Source: Pisolithus tinctorius (taxonomy: Eukaryota; Basidiomycota; Agaricomycetes; Boletales; Pisolithaceae). From it: a stretch of DNA of 64,000 bases. Both the position numbers and the translations under genes were made by a program. Below the pieces are notes generated by a model. The model was not told where the DNA came from. It did no database searches and saw nothing but the letters and a program-made list of their open reading frames with translations. Shown here one piece after another: positions 36,044-47,748 of this stretch (position 1 is the stretch's first letter; each line of letters starts with the position of its first letter). Location of the stretch: positions 1,178,001 to 1,242,000 of the forward strand of contig JANFAH010000010.1 in NCBI GenBank assembly GCA_024663395.1, written 5' to 3'.

Positions 36044-39000
36044 CTATTCGACATCCTCATGCCCATCGTCTTCATCATCTCTTTTGACATACACGCTGTA
36101 CGGAACCCCCCAGTCAGATACGTCAAATCCGGGCCTTTCCATCATACAATACACCAGCTCTGCAATGCCCGAGGGCAAGACCATCCGCTGCGGGATCATC
36201 GCAATGACGCTAATGATTTGTTTGACGCGAATTACGGATATAGTGTCGAGCAGATGGGAGGCTAAGAGAACGTGATTCGAAAGTTTCAGTAAGTCTTCGT
36301 CAGGCGCAGAATACAAGCGAACGATCGCAATGTTGGAGAAAGTCCAGTGACCATCTGCAGCTTGAACTGGCAGCCTAGTAAAATATTGGACTTCAGCACA
36401 GCGGGTGATACCGTTGCAAAGATACTACATGAAGAGCCAGTTAGCGTAGTGATCACATTCAGTAGGATGATGTACTTACCTTTATATTGCGCGAGACACG
36501 AAGTTGTTCTGGAGGTCGAAGGCTCTCTCTCCAAGCTGAGTGTGCAACCTGGCCATTTGGAAGACGAAGTCGAGCCCACTTCTTGATACGTGGCAAAGGT
36601 TGTCCGGGCCCAAGAAATAGTGTGATGGCAGCACCTTCATCACCGCAGGGAAGGATCGAGGTCTTGGAACGTTTGCGAAGCAGAGTGAAGCCATCACGGA
36701 GATCAAGGGAGCCGTAAGGTAGTCCATTGACTGAGTCGTTGAGCTCAGGTATGATGGAGATGAGCAAGTTGACTTGACATCGGCGGACGCCCTCGCGAGA
36801 GAGATTCGCGTAGGGCTTGGAGGGCTGTCAAATCTGTTCACCGAGATTCCCGATGGTCCGTTCCATGGTCCATTGCGCATAACAGATGGGAGGACCTTTA
36901 TGAATTGCCTCTGGTACAAGATGAATGACTTGGTGTACACAAGGGTGCACAAAATGGATATGGCACTCACGAAGCTGGTAATAGATAGACTCAAACTCAC
37001 GTTCCCAGCTGCAGAGAAGTGCGTGTGCATCGAGGAGTTGTTCTTCTGTCAATGTGTGTTGGCACATGATCTGAAGTCCGTGAACTAACTTGCAGTAATT
37101 CACCCAGTACAATCTGGGCAGGAGGTCGTAGAGGAGAATCGGCGCGAGGGCAAATATGTACAGCTGGAACTCCCAGGTCTTGTATTGTGTATTGATTTTT
37201 TCGGCAATGTTACGAGGCTTGCGATTGTAAGAGCTGGGGAGATGATAACCTGCTTGCTCGACGGCCGCTCCATGCTCATGCCAAACTTCTTCATCGGCTA
37301 AAGCAGCCCATGGCCACGTCTCCGGATCGTCGCCTGCTACATGATCGATGGTGCCACGCCAGAGGGAGATGAGAAGGTCGCTGATGTTTCCAGCAAGATG
37401 CATGATGTCGGTTGTCATACACAGAGGAACGCCGAGAGAACGAGTTGGCTGGAGTGCGAGAATGAGAGGCAGTTTGGTGAGGCCAGTGTCAGTTTTCTTC
37501 TTGTCTCATTGGGTGGGATTCTGCACGGCAACGATAGTTCTGAGATTGTCGGCATACTCGGCACATCCACCTAGCAGGAGATTGAACACGTCGATGTCAG
37601 CATGATCACTGCCACAGACACAGCGGTCACGAGGTCGGAGTAGCACTGGGTAGTAGTGCTTGCCATTTGTTTTGCATCTGCTGATGGCACCACAATACAT
37701 GTGACAGCCGTTCTTGCCACTATGACCAACCATACTGTTCCAATAAATCAAACTGGGCCCGTCTGTGGTCGTAAAAAGTAGATAGACATCGGAGGAGTAG
37801 CGAGTGTTGGTATGGGCGTTCCAGATGGGGAGTCCTTCAGCCTGAAGGGCCGTGAGATGATGGATGCCGGGAAAAAGGAACGAATCAAGATTCTTGGGCT
37901 TGTTGGGGCCGGGAATAAAACCCCCAGGGTGGATGTGGAGTTTGCGATATCGTTTGTCTGGTGGCAAATTTATAATGATCCATATATACATCCAACAATC
38001 TGACTCCTTGCTGTCATACAACTGGGCTCCGTCGAGTGAGAGCATGAGAACGGCGTTGTTGTGTTTGATATCACCATTGAGGACAGCCCCGAGGTAATCC
38101 CAACCCATAGCGATGTCGTCGATTAGCGGGATGCGACCGGTCTCACGTAGTTGCTGAAGGACCTCTGCTGTACACCGAGCGAGATATGCCATATCGACGG
38201 CACTATCCTTGTGCCAATAGAGGGCTTGCAGTTGGGGGCCAATTGGGATCATTGTGAATGTCTGCGCTGCAACCTTGGATCTCCTGCGAGTTCCTTGAAG
38301 CTGTTCCTCCTTCCATCGAGAAGTATGACACATCGGGCAGGCCTCGAGATGGGAAAAAGGCCTGGTATAGGCGATGCAGGAGTTGTGACACATGTCATGT
38401 TCAATGGAGACGACCCCGGTGTAGGTAGCGACAAGTTTTTCGACATTATAGAAGCTCAGGATGGAGTCTGCGGCTGGGGTGCCCTCGAAAGCAACGTGGG
38501 CTGCTTCGCAGACACGGTTGTACGCTTGTTGGGATGCATTCTCGAGGGCTAAGTAGGTAGATATGGCGAAGCGAATGCCTGGATTATTGATGGTAACGAC
38601 CTCATCAGGGGGGTTCCGCAACCTCTCAAGGGCATCGGTACTGAGTTTTGCGACGTCGTCATCGAGCGAAGCATTTTTTAGGGCCAATATGAACTTCATG
38701 GACTGGCACATAGGTGAAAGTACGGCAGATTCCGCAAGAGCTTCGAGGTCAACGATGGGGTGTGTCCTCCGCTCATGCCGTACGTTGGCGGGTGCCGCCA
38801 TTCGATCTAACCCAGGAACTGGTAAAGCCTACATTGGAGGGTTAGAGCGTGTTGAATCGGTCGGCCATGGCCACTTACCTCGTCTACAGATGGAACAGTG
38901 GATGCTGTAGGTCCACCTAACTCGGTAGCTAGTAAATCCTGTGCTAGAGGTTAGAACCCATTGAATTGGACATGGACATCTATGGCCACTTACCTCATCT

Positions 39001-39875
39001 ACGGATGGTCCAGTGGGCGTCGCGGGTTCACCTAGATCAGGAACTGGTAGATCCTGCATTAGAGTTAGAATATGTTAATTCGGTCATCCACGGCCACTTA
39101 CCTCGTCTACAGATGGATCAGTGGATGCTGTGGGTCCACCTAACTTGGGAGCCGGTAGGTCCTGTGCTGGAAGTTAGAATGCATTGAATCGATCATCTAT
39201 GGCCACTTACCTCATCTACAGATGGTCCAGTGGGCGTCGTAGGTTCACCTAGATCAGAAGCTGGTAGATCCTACATTAGAGGGTTAGAATGTGTTAAATC
39301 AGTTGTCCATGGCCACTTACCTCGTCTACAGATGGATCAGTGGACGCCGTGGGTCCACCTAACTCGGGAGCTGGTGATTCCTATGATCGGTCTCCAAATC
39401 AGTATTCTACAGAATGGAAAATAAATGAACTCACATTTTCATGAGTGCGCGCATGTTTACAGTGTCCATCCTCTATGGTTTCGAGTCGCCTTTTCGCCAT
39501 TGCTTGGATAACAGCTGCACGATGAGCAAGTTTTTCCGAGCCGTGGCCTGCATGGGGTCGGACCTGGGAGGATCGAAGGCGTTCCTTTTCTTCTTCAGTC
39601 TCAGCCTCCGTGAAATGGCGGTACCATGTTGCCTTTGACACTGGGTGAGGCTGCCCAAAATTATACTTGCTGCAGACGCATACGTAGGGAGTCAACACAG
39701 ATGCCATAGGCATCGAGGCGGCTGGAGGAGTGCACAGTGCAGTGTACTGTGTTGCTACGTAGTGTAAAAGATACATCCAACCTACCGATCGCAACACAAC
39801 ATAGCCAAAAAAGGAAGGAGTAACTTTGATTATCGACCACATCATATTTGTCACATTACTTTCACATATGGTCAC
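36044..39875 (-). CDS. Plavaka transposase (tnp2/CACTA-like), multi-exon
   Basis: The first exon (to about 39400) carries the Plavaka N-terminal Cys block and VSKATWYRHFTEAETEEEKE. Then come five 20-codon mini-exons (38879-39380). A large exon (to about 37506) encodes CHNSCIAYTRPFSHLEACPMC, MLSLDGAQLYDSKESDCWMY and NLPPDKRYRKLHIHPGGFIPG. Exons at 36828-37418 hold HLAGNISDLLISLWRGTIDH and YCKLVHGLQIMCQHTLTEEQ. The C-terminal exons (36044-36770) encode MVLPSGIAELVYCMMERPG. The family is thought to use a DDE-type RNase H-fold nuclease; I did not assign the catalytic residues. Frames of consecutive exons are open, but several splice sites are only inferred, so activity is uncertain. Confidence 0.8.
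38874..39380 (-). repeat. Tandem array of five exon-intron units in the Plavaka transposase
   Basis: Units of 108-115 bp each contain one 60-bp exon (38879-38938, 38994-39053, 39102-39161, 39211-39270, 39321-39380 on the minus strand). Each exon is preceded by an AG acceptor and followed by a GTAAG donor. Each codes 20 residues of the form DLPxxxLGxPTxxTxPSVDE with phase-0 boundaries, so any number of units keeps the frame. Confidence 0.85.
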
Positions 39876-40086
39876 CTCATGTCACACCCAGCCATAGCCA
39901 GTTTTCACTGGGCCTGAAGGCTGGGTCTGACAAGATGCCGAACATGTACAGGTCTATAAAAAATGTATAATATTGGGCAGTGGTCTCAACCCTGACACAT
40001 GCTGGCATCCCAACAAGTCTAAGAACAGGTATTTAATAGTGTCGTTAGAACGGAACGCCCCCTGACTAGCAGTATATCCACCAACT

Positions 40087-41947
40087 CTACGCGGGATCCC
40101 ACATTAAATCATTCAGCGACGGTATCCCAACGTCTTTGGCAAGCGCCAATGCTACCTCGTATGATATTCCACACTTGAACATAGGTGGCCCATCCAACTT
40201 CTCCATCGGACTCATCCGGTGCAGGGCCCGCATAAACGCGAGCTCCGTGACCTAGAACATCGTTAGCATGTGTACAGGGTACATGCAGGACTGTCACTTG
40301 CAGCAGCGTAGACATGTATTCGGCCAATCTCCATATCCGTGTATTCCCCTGGTAGCACGAATCGATGGTCGAATGGCCACGAGTCAAGGACATGTTCCTC
40401 TAGCAAGGACCCAAGTATTGCTAGTAGCCGGTCAAGCGGGAACGCAGAAGGACCCAGCAGTCTTTGGGAAACCTGCCAATCCTTACGTTAATGTCCACTG
40501 AAGCCAGGGACGATGGGCCGGACCTACAGCGGAATTTTTGTTTGAACCCCCCTTTGTTGACGACGTATTCTTACGTCGTCTTTTCTTCCGCTCTGACGTG
40601 CCTCTGCCGAACATTCTCATGTCGCTCTTCGCCGGATTAGTCGATGCCAAGAACGCTGCAATGAGAATGAACTTAGATATCCGAGGCAAATTTGCTGTCC
40701 TGGGATTCGATGTCCTTGCTTTCTGTCTCTCATTCCCGGGTTGTACCTCAGGCAGACCGTCCGTGGGATCGTAGTCGTTCTCCGAGGCCCAGTCTGCAGC
40801 ATTTGTCAGACGCGGATAGAGCGCCTCCAATGCACGAGTAAACGACGATGAGAAGTATTTGAACAACCGCAAACGACCGTCCGTGTTTGGCAGCTGGATG
40901 TCAAGTTCGTGGTCCCCGTTTAAGTGATCGCCGTCTTGTTGCCAGACTACTGGTTTGACGAAACCAGGCCAACGTGCTGCAGCGATGTATTGAAGCTCGA
41001 TGGGATCGTTCGTGTAGAGAGAAACGGTCCCATATATCATTTCCGCGTAGTGCTCGTAGAACGATAACAAGCCTGGATGGTAGGCCATGCTTAGCTCCCC
41101 AGACAACGCGAGGGCCTCGGATGTTTCCCGGAATGCAGATACAAGTCGTTGAATAATGTCTAGAAAACTGTTTTTGAACTTGAGCACTCCGGACTTCCTC
41201 AACATTCATACCTGGTTTCGTTAATGGCTCGACATCCAGAAAGTAGGGGTCCGGTGCAGCTCCAAGTGGTGGTCGGAGATCCTCCCAACGCATAGATGAC
41301 AACAAAATGACATTAACCCTGACAGGTGCCTGCAAAAAACACGTTAATTAACGGCGCCATCAGGTAAGGGTGAGATATGGCAACGTCGAAATGCCAAGCG
41401 TGGGAGGACTGTGACTGACCAATTCAGCCAAACGCGAGAGGGGAACGATGAGTTCGGGTAGATTCTCACACAATCTTTCGGCACGTTCGATAAAGATGAC
41501 CATGGAGGGTTCTTCAGTGGGAGATGTCTTGCCTTTGCCCTTGTTCCTAATCGGCAAGTTGGTTCCATGTTCCGCAGAGAGTCTTCTGAGACCGTGAAGA
41601 AAACTGTCGATGCTATCGTTATATTTCACGCCGTCCTCTCCCGGCCACGTCTGATATCCACTTTCCCATGAGGGCTCCCACCCAGCGAGAGCGTTGAGGA
41701 CGGTATCGTAGAAAACGCGTGCATGAAAGCAGGCGACTGCGTTAACGCGAGCATAGCGTATTGGAGGAAAGTCTGAGTCCTGCGGAATGTCGCGGAATAC
41801 GGCGCCCACGACAGACGCGGTGATGCGCGGATTGTTTGGGTCGGAAATGCAGATGAACGGCGGCAGACACGCAGACGCGAGCGTGCAGAGGTGGCCAATG
41901 AAATGCGCGTAGCCGGGATGCAAGTCATCCATGCTTAGGTAATCCAT
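40087..41947 (-). CDS. ORC5: Origin recognition complex subunit 5 (left, complete copy)
   Basis: Reading from an ATG at 41947 (MDYLSMDDLHPG) the exons encode PPFICISDPNNPRITASVV, then RVNAVACFHARVFYDTVLNA, FIERAERLCENLPELIVPLS, the ORC5 C-terminal core LPRISKFILIAAFLASTNPA, FPLDRLLAIL, and the end KLDGPPMFKCGISYEV...NDLMWDPA with stop TAG at 40087-40089. At least four short introns are implied. ORC5 is an AAA+-fold subunit of the six-subunit complex that marks replication origins. The segment aligned with the Walker A loop reads SDPNNPRIT and lacks GKT. The start is chosen because a divergent gene begins at 42009. The truncated partial duplicate is at 47749. Confidence 0.9.
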
Positions 41948-42008
41948 TACACCGGGGTTTGGTCCTGTTAAGTTAGCACAGCCACCTCCACCTGCAGCAC
42001 TGACCGCC

Positions 42009-42977
42009 ATGGGGAAGCTGAACATCGCACACCACAAATCTTATCACCCTTACCGGAGGGACAACATCGAGCGTGTACGCAAAGATGAAGAGGAGGCAGC
42101 AAGACAAGAGGCAGAGAAAGAGAGCAAGATGGCGGTGGCGGATGCTGAAGCCAGACTTGGCGTTCTACGAGAACGTGCAGGGCTAGGAGCGGCAGACGAG
42201 AAGGGGAAAGGGAAGGCGGTCGACGGGGGAACGAGTTCCCTTACTTCGGCTACAGGTACTGGAATCGGAACTGGGAAACACATCAACCTCTTTGAGGACC
42301 TGGAACAGGTACGCTCCAGCGTTTGGGTTATAGTGCTGAAATTTAATGGCCCGATTAGCAAGAACTCATAATATCCGCACGAGCCAGCAAGAAGACAACA
42401 CAGTCCGAAATCGATAAAGGCGTGCCTCTGGCGCCCAGCGCAAAGGACCTGAACCCTTGGTACGCTGACAAACGAGCCAGCAAACGGACCGAGGCAGAGA
42501 ACGAAAACGATCAGGATGAGAAGAGGTCAGAATGTCCGTTTTAAAAGTTTCGGAACAACGTTAACGCTTCGCCGTAATACCAGATTGCGGGATATGGCCT
42601 TTAAGACAATAAACGATCCTCTGACTGCGATTACTCAACAACTGGCAGCTCGCTCGTCATCGTCGAATGACACGCGTTCCTTGCCTCCCAACAATCGCTC
42701 AAGAAACAAACGCTTCCCCCGAAATCCGGACCCTCCCCCACCTCCTCCACCGCAACCGAAAGCACTAGATCCCACGAGCGAACGTCTTCGGCGCGAATCA
42801 TCAGAACGGGAACGTGCGCTCGCCCTTATCCGTAAAAAGAAACAAGAAATGGCAGGCAACGAAACTCCGAGTACCGTGCATGGTGGAATGGACGGTGGTT
42901 ATGGTGATGTATTTAATCGGCGAGAGGTGGATGAGGCTCACGCGCAGAGGGACCGGTGGAGAAAGAGGCATTGGTAG
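42009..42977 (+). CDS. CIR_N-domain protein (LENG1-like)
   Basis: Exon 1 (42009 to about 42307) starts MGKLNIAHHKSYHPYRRDNI and continues VRKDEEEAARQEAEKE, the CBF1-interacting co-repressor CIR N-terminal domain. Exon 2 (about 42375-42526) encodes LNPWYADKRASK. Exon 3 (about 42583-42977) has a polyproline stretch and SERERALALIRKKKQEM, ending DRWRKRHW. Such proteins are nuclear and linked to splicing or transcription; LENG1 homologues have this layout. It is divergent from ORC5 with 61 bp between start codons, so the two may share a promoter. It lies just outside the inverted-duplication arm and has no copy on the right. Confidence 0.82.
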
Positions 42978-43291
42978 AGCCGTAGTTGGGGGAATTCTAC
43001 CCCCTTCCTCGGTCAATATAAGATCTTCCTCGTGTCCAAGATCTGTAAGTTACTACCCAGTTACCAGGGAACAAACCTTCGGAGTCGTCTTCCTTCAACT
43101 CACGCACGGCCCACTGTTCCGTCTGGCCTACAGATTGAATCCTGCCGATCATCTCCTCTACACATAGTTAACGTCGACTCCATGGGTGGTCCTTATATAA
43201 GACAACGTATGGTAGCTGAGTTGGAGTTACTAAGTCTACAGTTCGGTGCTCAACAAGACATTCAACGTGTCTGCGACCATTTTGTACATTA
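42978..43291. other. Intergenic, between convergent genes
   Basis: No supported gene. It holds the 3' ends of the CIR_N gene and of the kinase gene on the other strand. Short open frames lack domain signals. Confidence 0.5.
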
Positions 43292-44770
43292 TTAGTAGTC
43301 GTCTTCCGACAAAGCGACTCCCGGATGTAACCTTGCCCAAGCAAGCCTCTTATCCACCCACTCCTCCATACCTTCCGAAGCCCAACAAGCAACTTGGAGT
43401 GATAGCCACAATCTAAAATGTCGGAATAGTGTTCCTTGCTCATATAATACACTCCACTCCCTGCTATCCATGACCTTGCAAAAGATCTCGCGCAATTTTT
43501 CTCTATCTTCCGCAGGGCCGCCTTCATAGCCACCTTCTTGATCATCGGGATCCTGTATCCATGCAGGTATAACGGCACATTCCCAGAGAGGTGCGATGGT
43601 TGCTCCTTCGAAATCAATGAGACTTGTCACATCACCGGATTTCTCGTTGATCTATCAGGCAACTATGGTTATTCCCAGGCAAAGACGTGTTAGATACAAA
43701 TGTGCGTACCATAATATTCGACAAGCGGAAATCGTCGAGGTGTAATGAAAATGGTTTTGTCGACGTACTGATCACTCCACCGGGCTGATTATTCCCCGGA
43801 TAGACGGAGCACAGTTCAAGAGCCTTGCGAAGAATACGTTCCCCAAGTTCAAGTCGACTGGCAACCACCTCTTCATCTGCCTCCTGTTCCTCCATCTCAG
43901 ACAAAATTACAGAACGATGGTGGGAGAGAACATGGAGTTCAGCGTGAAGGAAGCTTTGAAGATAGTCAGAGGTATTTGAAAAAGGCCCGCGGTATTGAGA
44001 AAGCTCGATGTGTAATGGAGGCTCGGCCTCAGGCACACGAACGATACCGTCGGCTGCACGATAGAAGGGTACACTAACGATTGGGCCGACATAGACATCA
44101 TCTTCTGGGGGGGAAGAGAGATAGAGGGCTCCTGTGCGATCGAAGCGTAACGCAAACATAACCTTGAGGTACTCTGCAACTTGCGATACCACACGTTCTT
44201 TCACGCTCATTGAGAGGGTGTCCCATTTTGTGTTAGCTGAAATACCTGATACCTTGAACACCGAGGTTATATAAAACAGAAGCTATCGAGTTTGGCAGAC
44301 TGACTTTGTGCATGATCATATACTCCGCTCCGACAGGGTTGGAAGCATCCGAATTCCAGGCGTAAACCCGAGGAACGGGGATCCGAGTTAGTGAACAAGG
44401 TATTTGAGAGTCGCAACCTATTCATGCGCGAGATGTCAGCAAAAATGCGGTAGAATCTGCGAATAAAGCTTCGTCGACCTCCGGCTCTAGCTTGTCCTTG
44501 GGAAAGGCAGGAGCCGCGACACGAACAACAACAAGCGATATTCCATCTTCCTGTAGAACATCGTACACCTACAGTGAAGAAGAAAGTCACGACAAAAACA
44601 AACGAAGGGCTCGTATCAACCTCATGATGATCGCCCTCCGCTAGCTTTTTGAGATTACAAGCCTTGCTGAAGTGGGAGTTGAATGCAACCCATAATTGAT
44701 GAAGGCTGAAGGTGTCAGGGTCTGCCTTTCTATCGTAAGAAAATGTCCATACTCATCGTCTTCAGCCATC
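43292..44770 (-). CDS. APH-family phosphotransferase-like protein
   Basis: Minus-strand exons encode KADPDTFSLHQLWVAFNSHF (about 44640-44735), VVRVAAPAFPKDKLEPEVDE (about 44490-44580), RIPVPRVYAWNSDASNPVGA and EYMIMHKV (about 44310-44410), then a long exon with the Brenner-type catalytic motif FSLHLDDFRLSNIMV (about 43720-43765) and, after one intron, the Mg-binding motif SLIDFEGATIAPLWECA (about 43560-43620). The protein ends HPGVALSEDDY at 43292. The order matches the aminoglycoside phosphotransferase/choline-kinase superfamily expanded in basidiomycetes, where substrates are generally unknown. The 5' exon and start are unresolved. Confidence 0.78.
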
Positions 44771-45080
44771 GCGAGATCGTACAAGTGAATGCAAAGTTAG
44801 TACACAAAGTTTGAACTAGGGCCGATATCAGAATGTAGATAAACGCTTTGCGATAAGCTGTCACATATTGCAAACGGACCGTGTGATCGTCCGGATTCTG
44901 GTTCGTCGGAGGAAGAGGACACAGTCACGCTGGCTTTCCCGGACCATCGCGGACAAACCTGGAGGCCATCGCGGAGAAACGTGGGCCATTGCGGGGAAAG
45001 GTGGACACACATGTTCAATTAGACACACTATCCTACTGCTTGCCTTCGAGCTCAGCTCACTACTCGAGAGGCTCTCTCCT
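44771..45080. other. Intergenic, ends at foldback element copy B
   Basis: Contains three imperfect repeats of ccatcgcgga/ccattgcggg near 44943-45000. No gene is supported. Confidence 0.45.
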
Positions 45081-47596
45081 ATGGAAAGCCGGACAATCGC
45101 GCTTCCGTACGGCCGAAAGTTGGAACTTTTTCCGGAGGTCACGTGGACATGCAGCACGTATCTTCGAAGTTAGGAAGTACCGTCGGTTAGGAGGACACCG
45201 GACACTGCAGTCATGCAGTTCGTTCGGTCGTAGGTCACACGGTCACACATTCATGCAGTCCGAAGGTCGTGCAGTTCGTTCGGTCGTAGGTTATGCAGTC
45301 ATACATTCATGTAGTTTGTTCAGTCGTAGGTCACATGGTCATCACCTTGTTTACAAGGTCACTGCACCCTGAAAGTTGAGATGCTTTTTTCGACATCCCA
45401 GGCTATAGTGTCATTTTGATGCATCAAAGTGTGATAATTGTAGCATTACTGTGATGCAAGACTGCCTAACTCCCTTATACCAGTAGTGATGTGTCAGTAT
45501 ACTAGTAGTGCAGGTCTGAGATCTGCCCACTCCCTCCCCTTGGGAGTTTCTCCCCACAAATCCCCACTCCTCCGCATTTTATGTAATTACATAAGCATAA
45601 AAAAGCGCAGCCACTACTCCCAAAACATGTCCTCATTTGGCATGTGCCTGATATCCAACATTCCCACACACTGCCCTCATTGCCCCCAGCCTCCCCTTCC
45701 TTCCTGGGCTCTGTCCCTGCCCTGTGGGCATTGTATATGATAGTTAGATGTACTATAAGTGTATTAGACCATAAATGAATGCTTTTATGCCCATCCTAAT
45801 GGGCCTAAATGATTGCAAAGTGGGATAGAGGGAAAAACAGAAAAAGCGAACGCTTTTTTGATATATTGGACATATCTATCTATCTATTGTGTCCCCTTGA
45901 AGGGGCCATGTGTCCCTACAACATATCAAAAGTTGATAGGTTGGGATTGGGTGCTTCAATTGTAGTGGCACAATTGCCTCCTCCCTGTGTTACACCCTGA
46001 AAAAAAAAATTTCTGGGATTTTTGGCACTGGTAATGTAATCTGACATGGTGTAGTGGTCATAATAAGTGTATTCGCATGTAATTTGATCATCCATGCAGT
46101 GTCTGAAAGGCTCTGAAAAACTGGAAAGTATCTTAGGGGCTAAAACAAAAAAGTGCTTGCATTTTTGATATATTTGGCATGGGCACTTAAAAAGGAATCA
46201 GCTTGGAGGATGGCTCTGTACCTACAACATATCAACAGCTCATTATGTGGGGCAGAAACCTTGAGGTGTTGTGCCATGATCTCTTCCTGCTGGTATGTAG
46301 GGGTTTCATCAGGTTTTAGGCTGTTTACTGCTATTCTGACTATCTAGGCAGCACTGGAATACTTATTGGCAGTCACCACAATATTCCCAAGTGCATACAT
46401 TCAGGGGAGAGCACTGGGGAACTGAAACAATCCTCCAGAGAGCGTGGGAAAAGGTGCAAAAAATTGTGGAGACTTTCAAAACATATCAAAAAGATGAAAT
46501 AGCACACCCCACACCATGGCCCATGTCAAATATATCAAAAATGTGAACACTTTTTTGTTTTAGCCCCTAAGATACTTTCCAGTTTTTCAGAGCCTTTCAG
46601 ACACTTCATGGATGATCAAATTACATTTGAATACACTTGTTATGAGCACTACACCATGCCAGATTACATTACCAGTGCCAAAAAAGCCCAGAAAAATATT
46701 TTCAGGGTGTAACACAGGAAGGAGGCAATTGTGCCACTACTCTTGAAGCACCCAATCCCAGCCTATCAGATTTTGACATGTTGTAGGGACACATGGCCCC
46801 TTCCAGGGGACACAACAAATAGATATATTTATCCAATATATCAAAAAAGCGTTCACTTTTTCTGTGTTTCCCCCTATCAGACTTTGCAATCATTTAGGCC
46901 CATTATGATGGGCAGAAAAGCATTCATTTATGGTCTAATATGCTTATAGTACATCTAACTATCATATACAATGCCTACAGGGCAGGGACAGAGCCCAGGA
47001 AGGAAGGGGAAGCTGGGGCAATGAGGGCAGTGTGTGGGAATGTTGGAGATCAGGCACATGCCAAATGAGGACATGTTTTGGGAGTAGTGGCTGCGCTTTT
47101 TTATGCTTAGGTAATTACATAAAATGCGGAGCAGTAGGGATTTGTGGGGAGAAACTCCGAAGGGGAGAGGGGGGGAGGCAGATCTCAGATCTACACTACT
47201 AGTATATTGAGGCATCACTACTGGTATAAGGCAGTTGTGCTCTCCGTAACCTGTTGTGGGGGGTTATTGCCAATATGCCTTTTTGTTTTCGTATGTGCTT
47301 TGTCTGTGCTATGATACATCTGATCCCGCTACTGTATGACTACGTGACCTACGACCGAACAGACCTTCGGACTGCATGAAGGTGTGATCGCATGACCTAC
47401 GACCGAACGAACTTCGGACTGCATGAATATGTGACCGTGTGACCTACGACCGAACAAACTGCATGACTGCAGTGTCCGGTGTCCTCCTAACCGACGGTAC
47501 TTCGTAACCTCGAAAGTACGTGCCGCATGTCCACGTGACCGCCGGAAAAAGTCCCAACTTTCGGCCGTACGGAAGCGCGGTCGTCTGGCTTTCCAT
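45081..47596. mobile_element. 2.5-kb foldback copy B: exact internal-deletion derivative
   Basis: 45081-46518 matches 22146-23583 and 46519-47596 matches 30025-31102 of the composite element, joined cleanly at 46518/46519. It is thus the composite with 6,441 bp removed (equivalent of 23584-30024). Ends are ATGGAAAGCC and GGCTTTCCAT. The flanks (TCTCTCCT and AGGAATGT) are not duplicated, unlike the composite copy. Confidence 0.9.
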
Positions 47597-47748
47597 AGGA
47601 ATGTGCCAAACTCATGTCACACGCAACACAATTCGTCTTAATTCCCATGTTTAGGTCCATTTAGATCTCAGGTGTGGCCGTGTACGGCATGTAGCATGGC
47701 AACCTTTTCCGGCACTTATCCGTTGAATACTTTTGACGTTTGGCCGTG
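47597..47748. other. 152-bp orphan sequence between copy B and truncated ORC5
   Basis: This has no counterpart in the left arm and no gene. It contains two copies of ggccgtgtacg, the second at the junction with ORC5 homology. Confidence 0.55.

Larger units (their letters stand above)
32556..39912. mobile_element. 7.36-kb Plavaka-type DNA transposon
   Basis: Terminal inverted repeats begin CCCAGTGAAAACTGGCTATG and continue for about 45 bp (ggtgtgacatgaggtg). They are present in reverse at 39870-39912. A 7-bp CCTGAAG flanks both sides, and the right arm gives the empty site. Inside are a Plavaka-like transposase gene (minus strand), a minus-strand accessory gene and a divergent plus-strand accessory gene. 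It lies between OPT and ORC5 and does not interrupt either gene. Confidence 0.88.
17155..41911. repeat. Left arm of large inverted duplication (with insertions)
   Basis: Reading this interval backwards reproduces 47749-55893 at high similarity (occasional substitutions, small indels), covering the PH-like gene, OPT and ORC5. The arm is expanded by insertions at 18407-18565, 22146-31102 and 32556-39912, each absent from the right arm. Homology stops at 17155 on this side, opposite a Helitron 3'-end motif on the right side, and at 41911 within the 5' part of ORC5. Confidence 0.9.

Noticed and set aside
32556..39912. TET/JBP oxygenase gene linked to a KDZ or Plavaka transposon
   Set aside because: Such genes are known passengers of fungal transposons, but I found no HxD...H...R oxygenase pattern in the accessory genes here.
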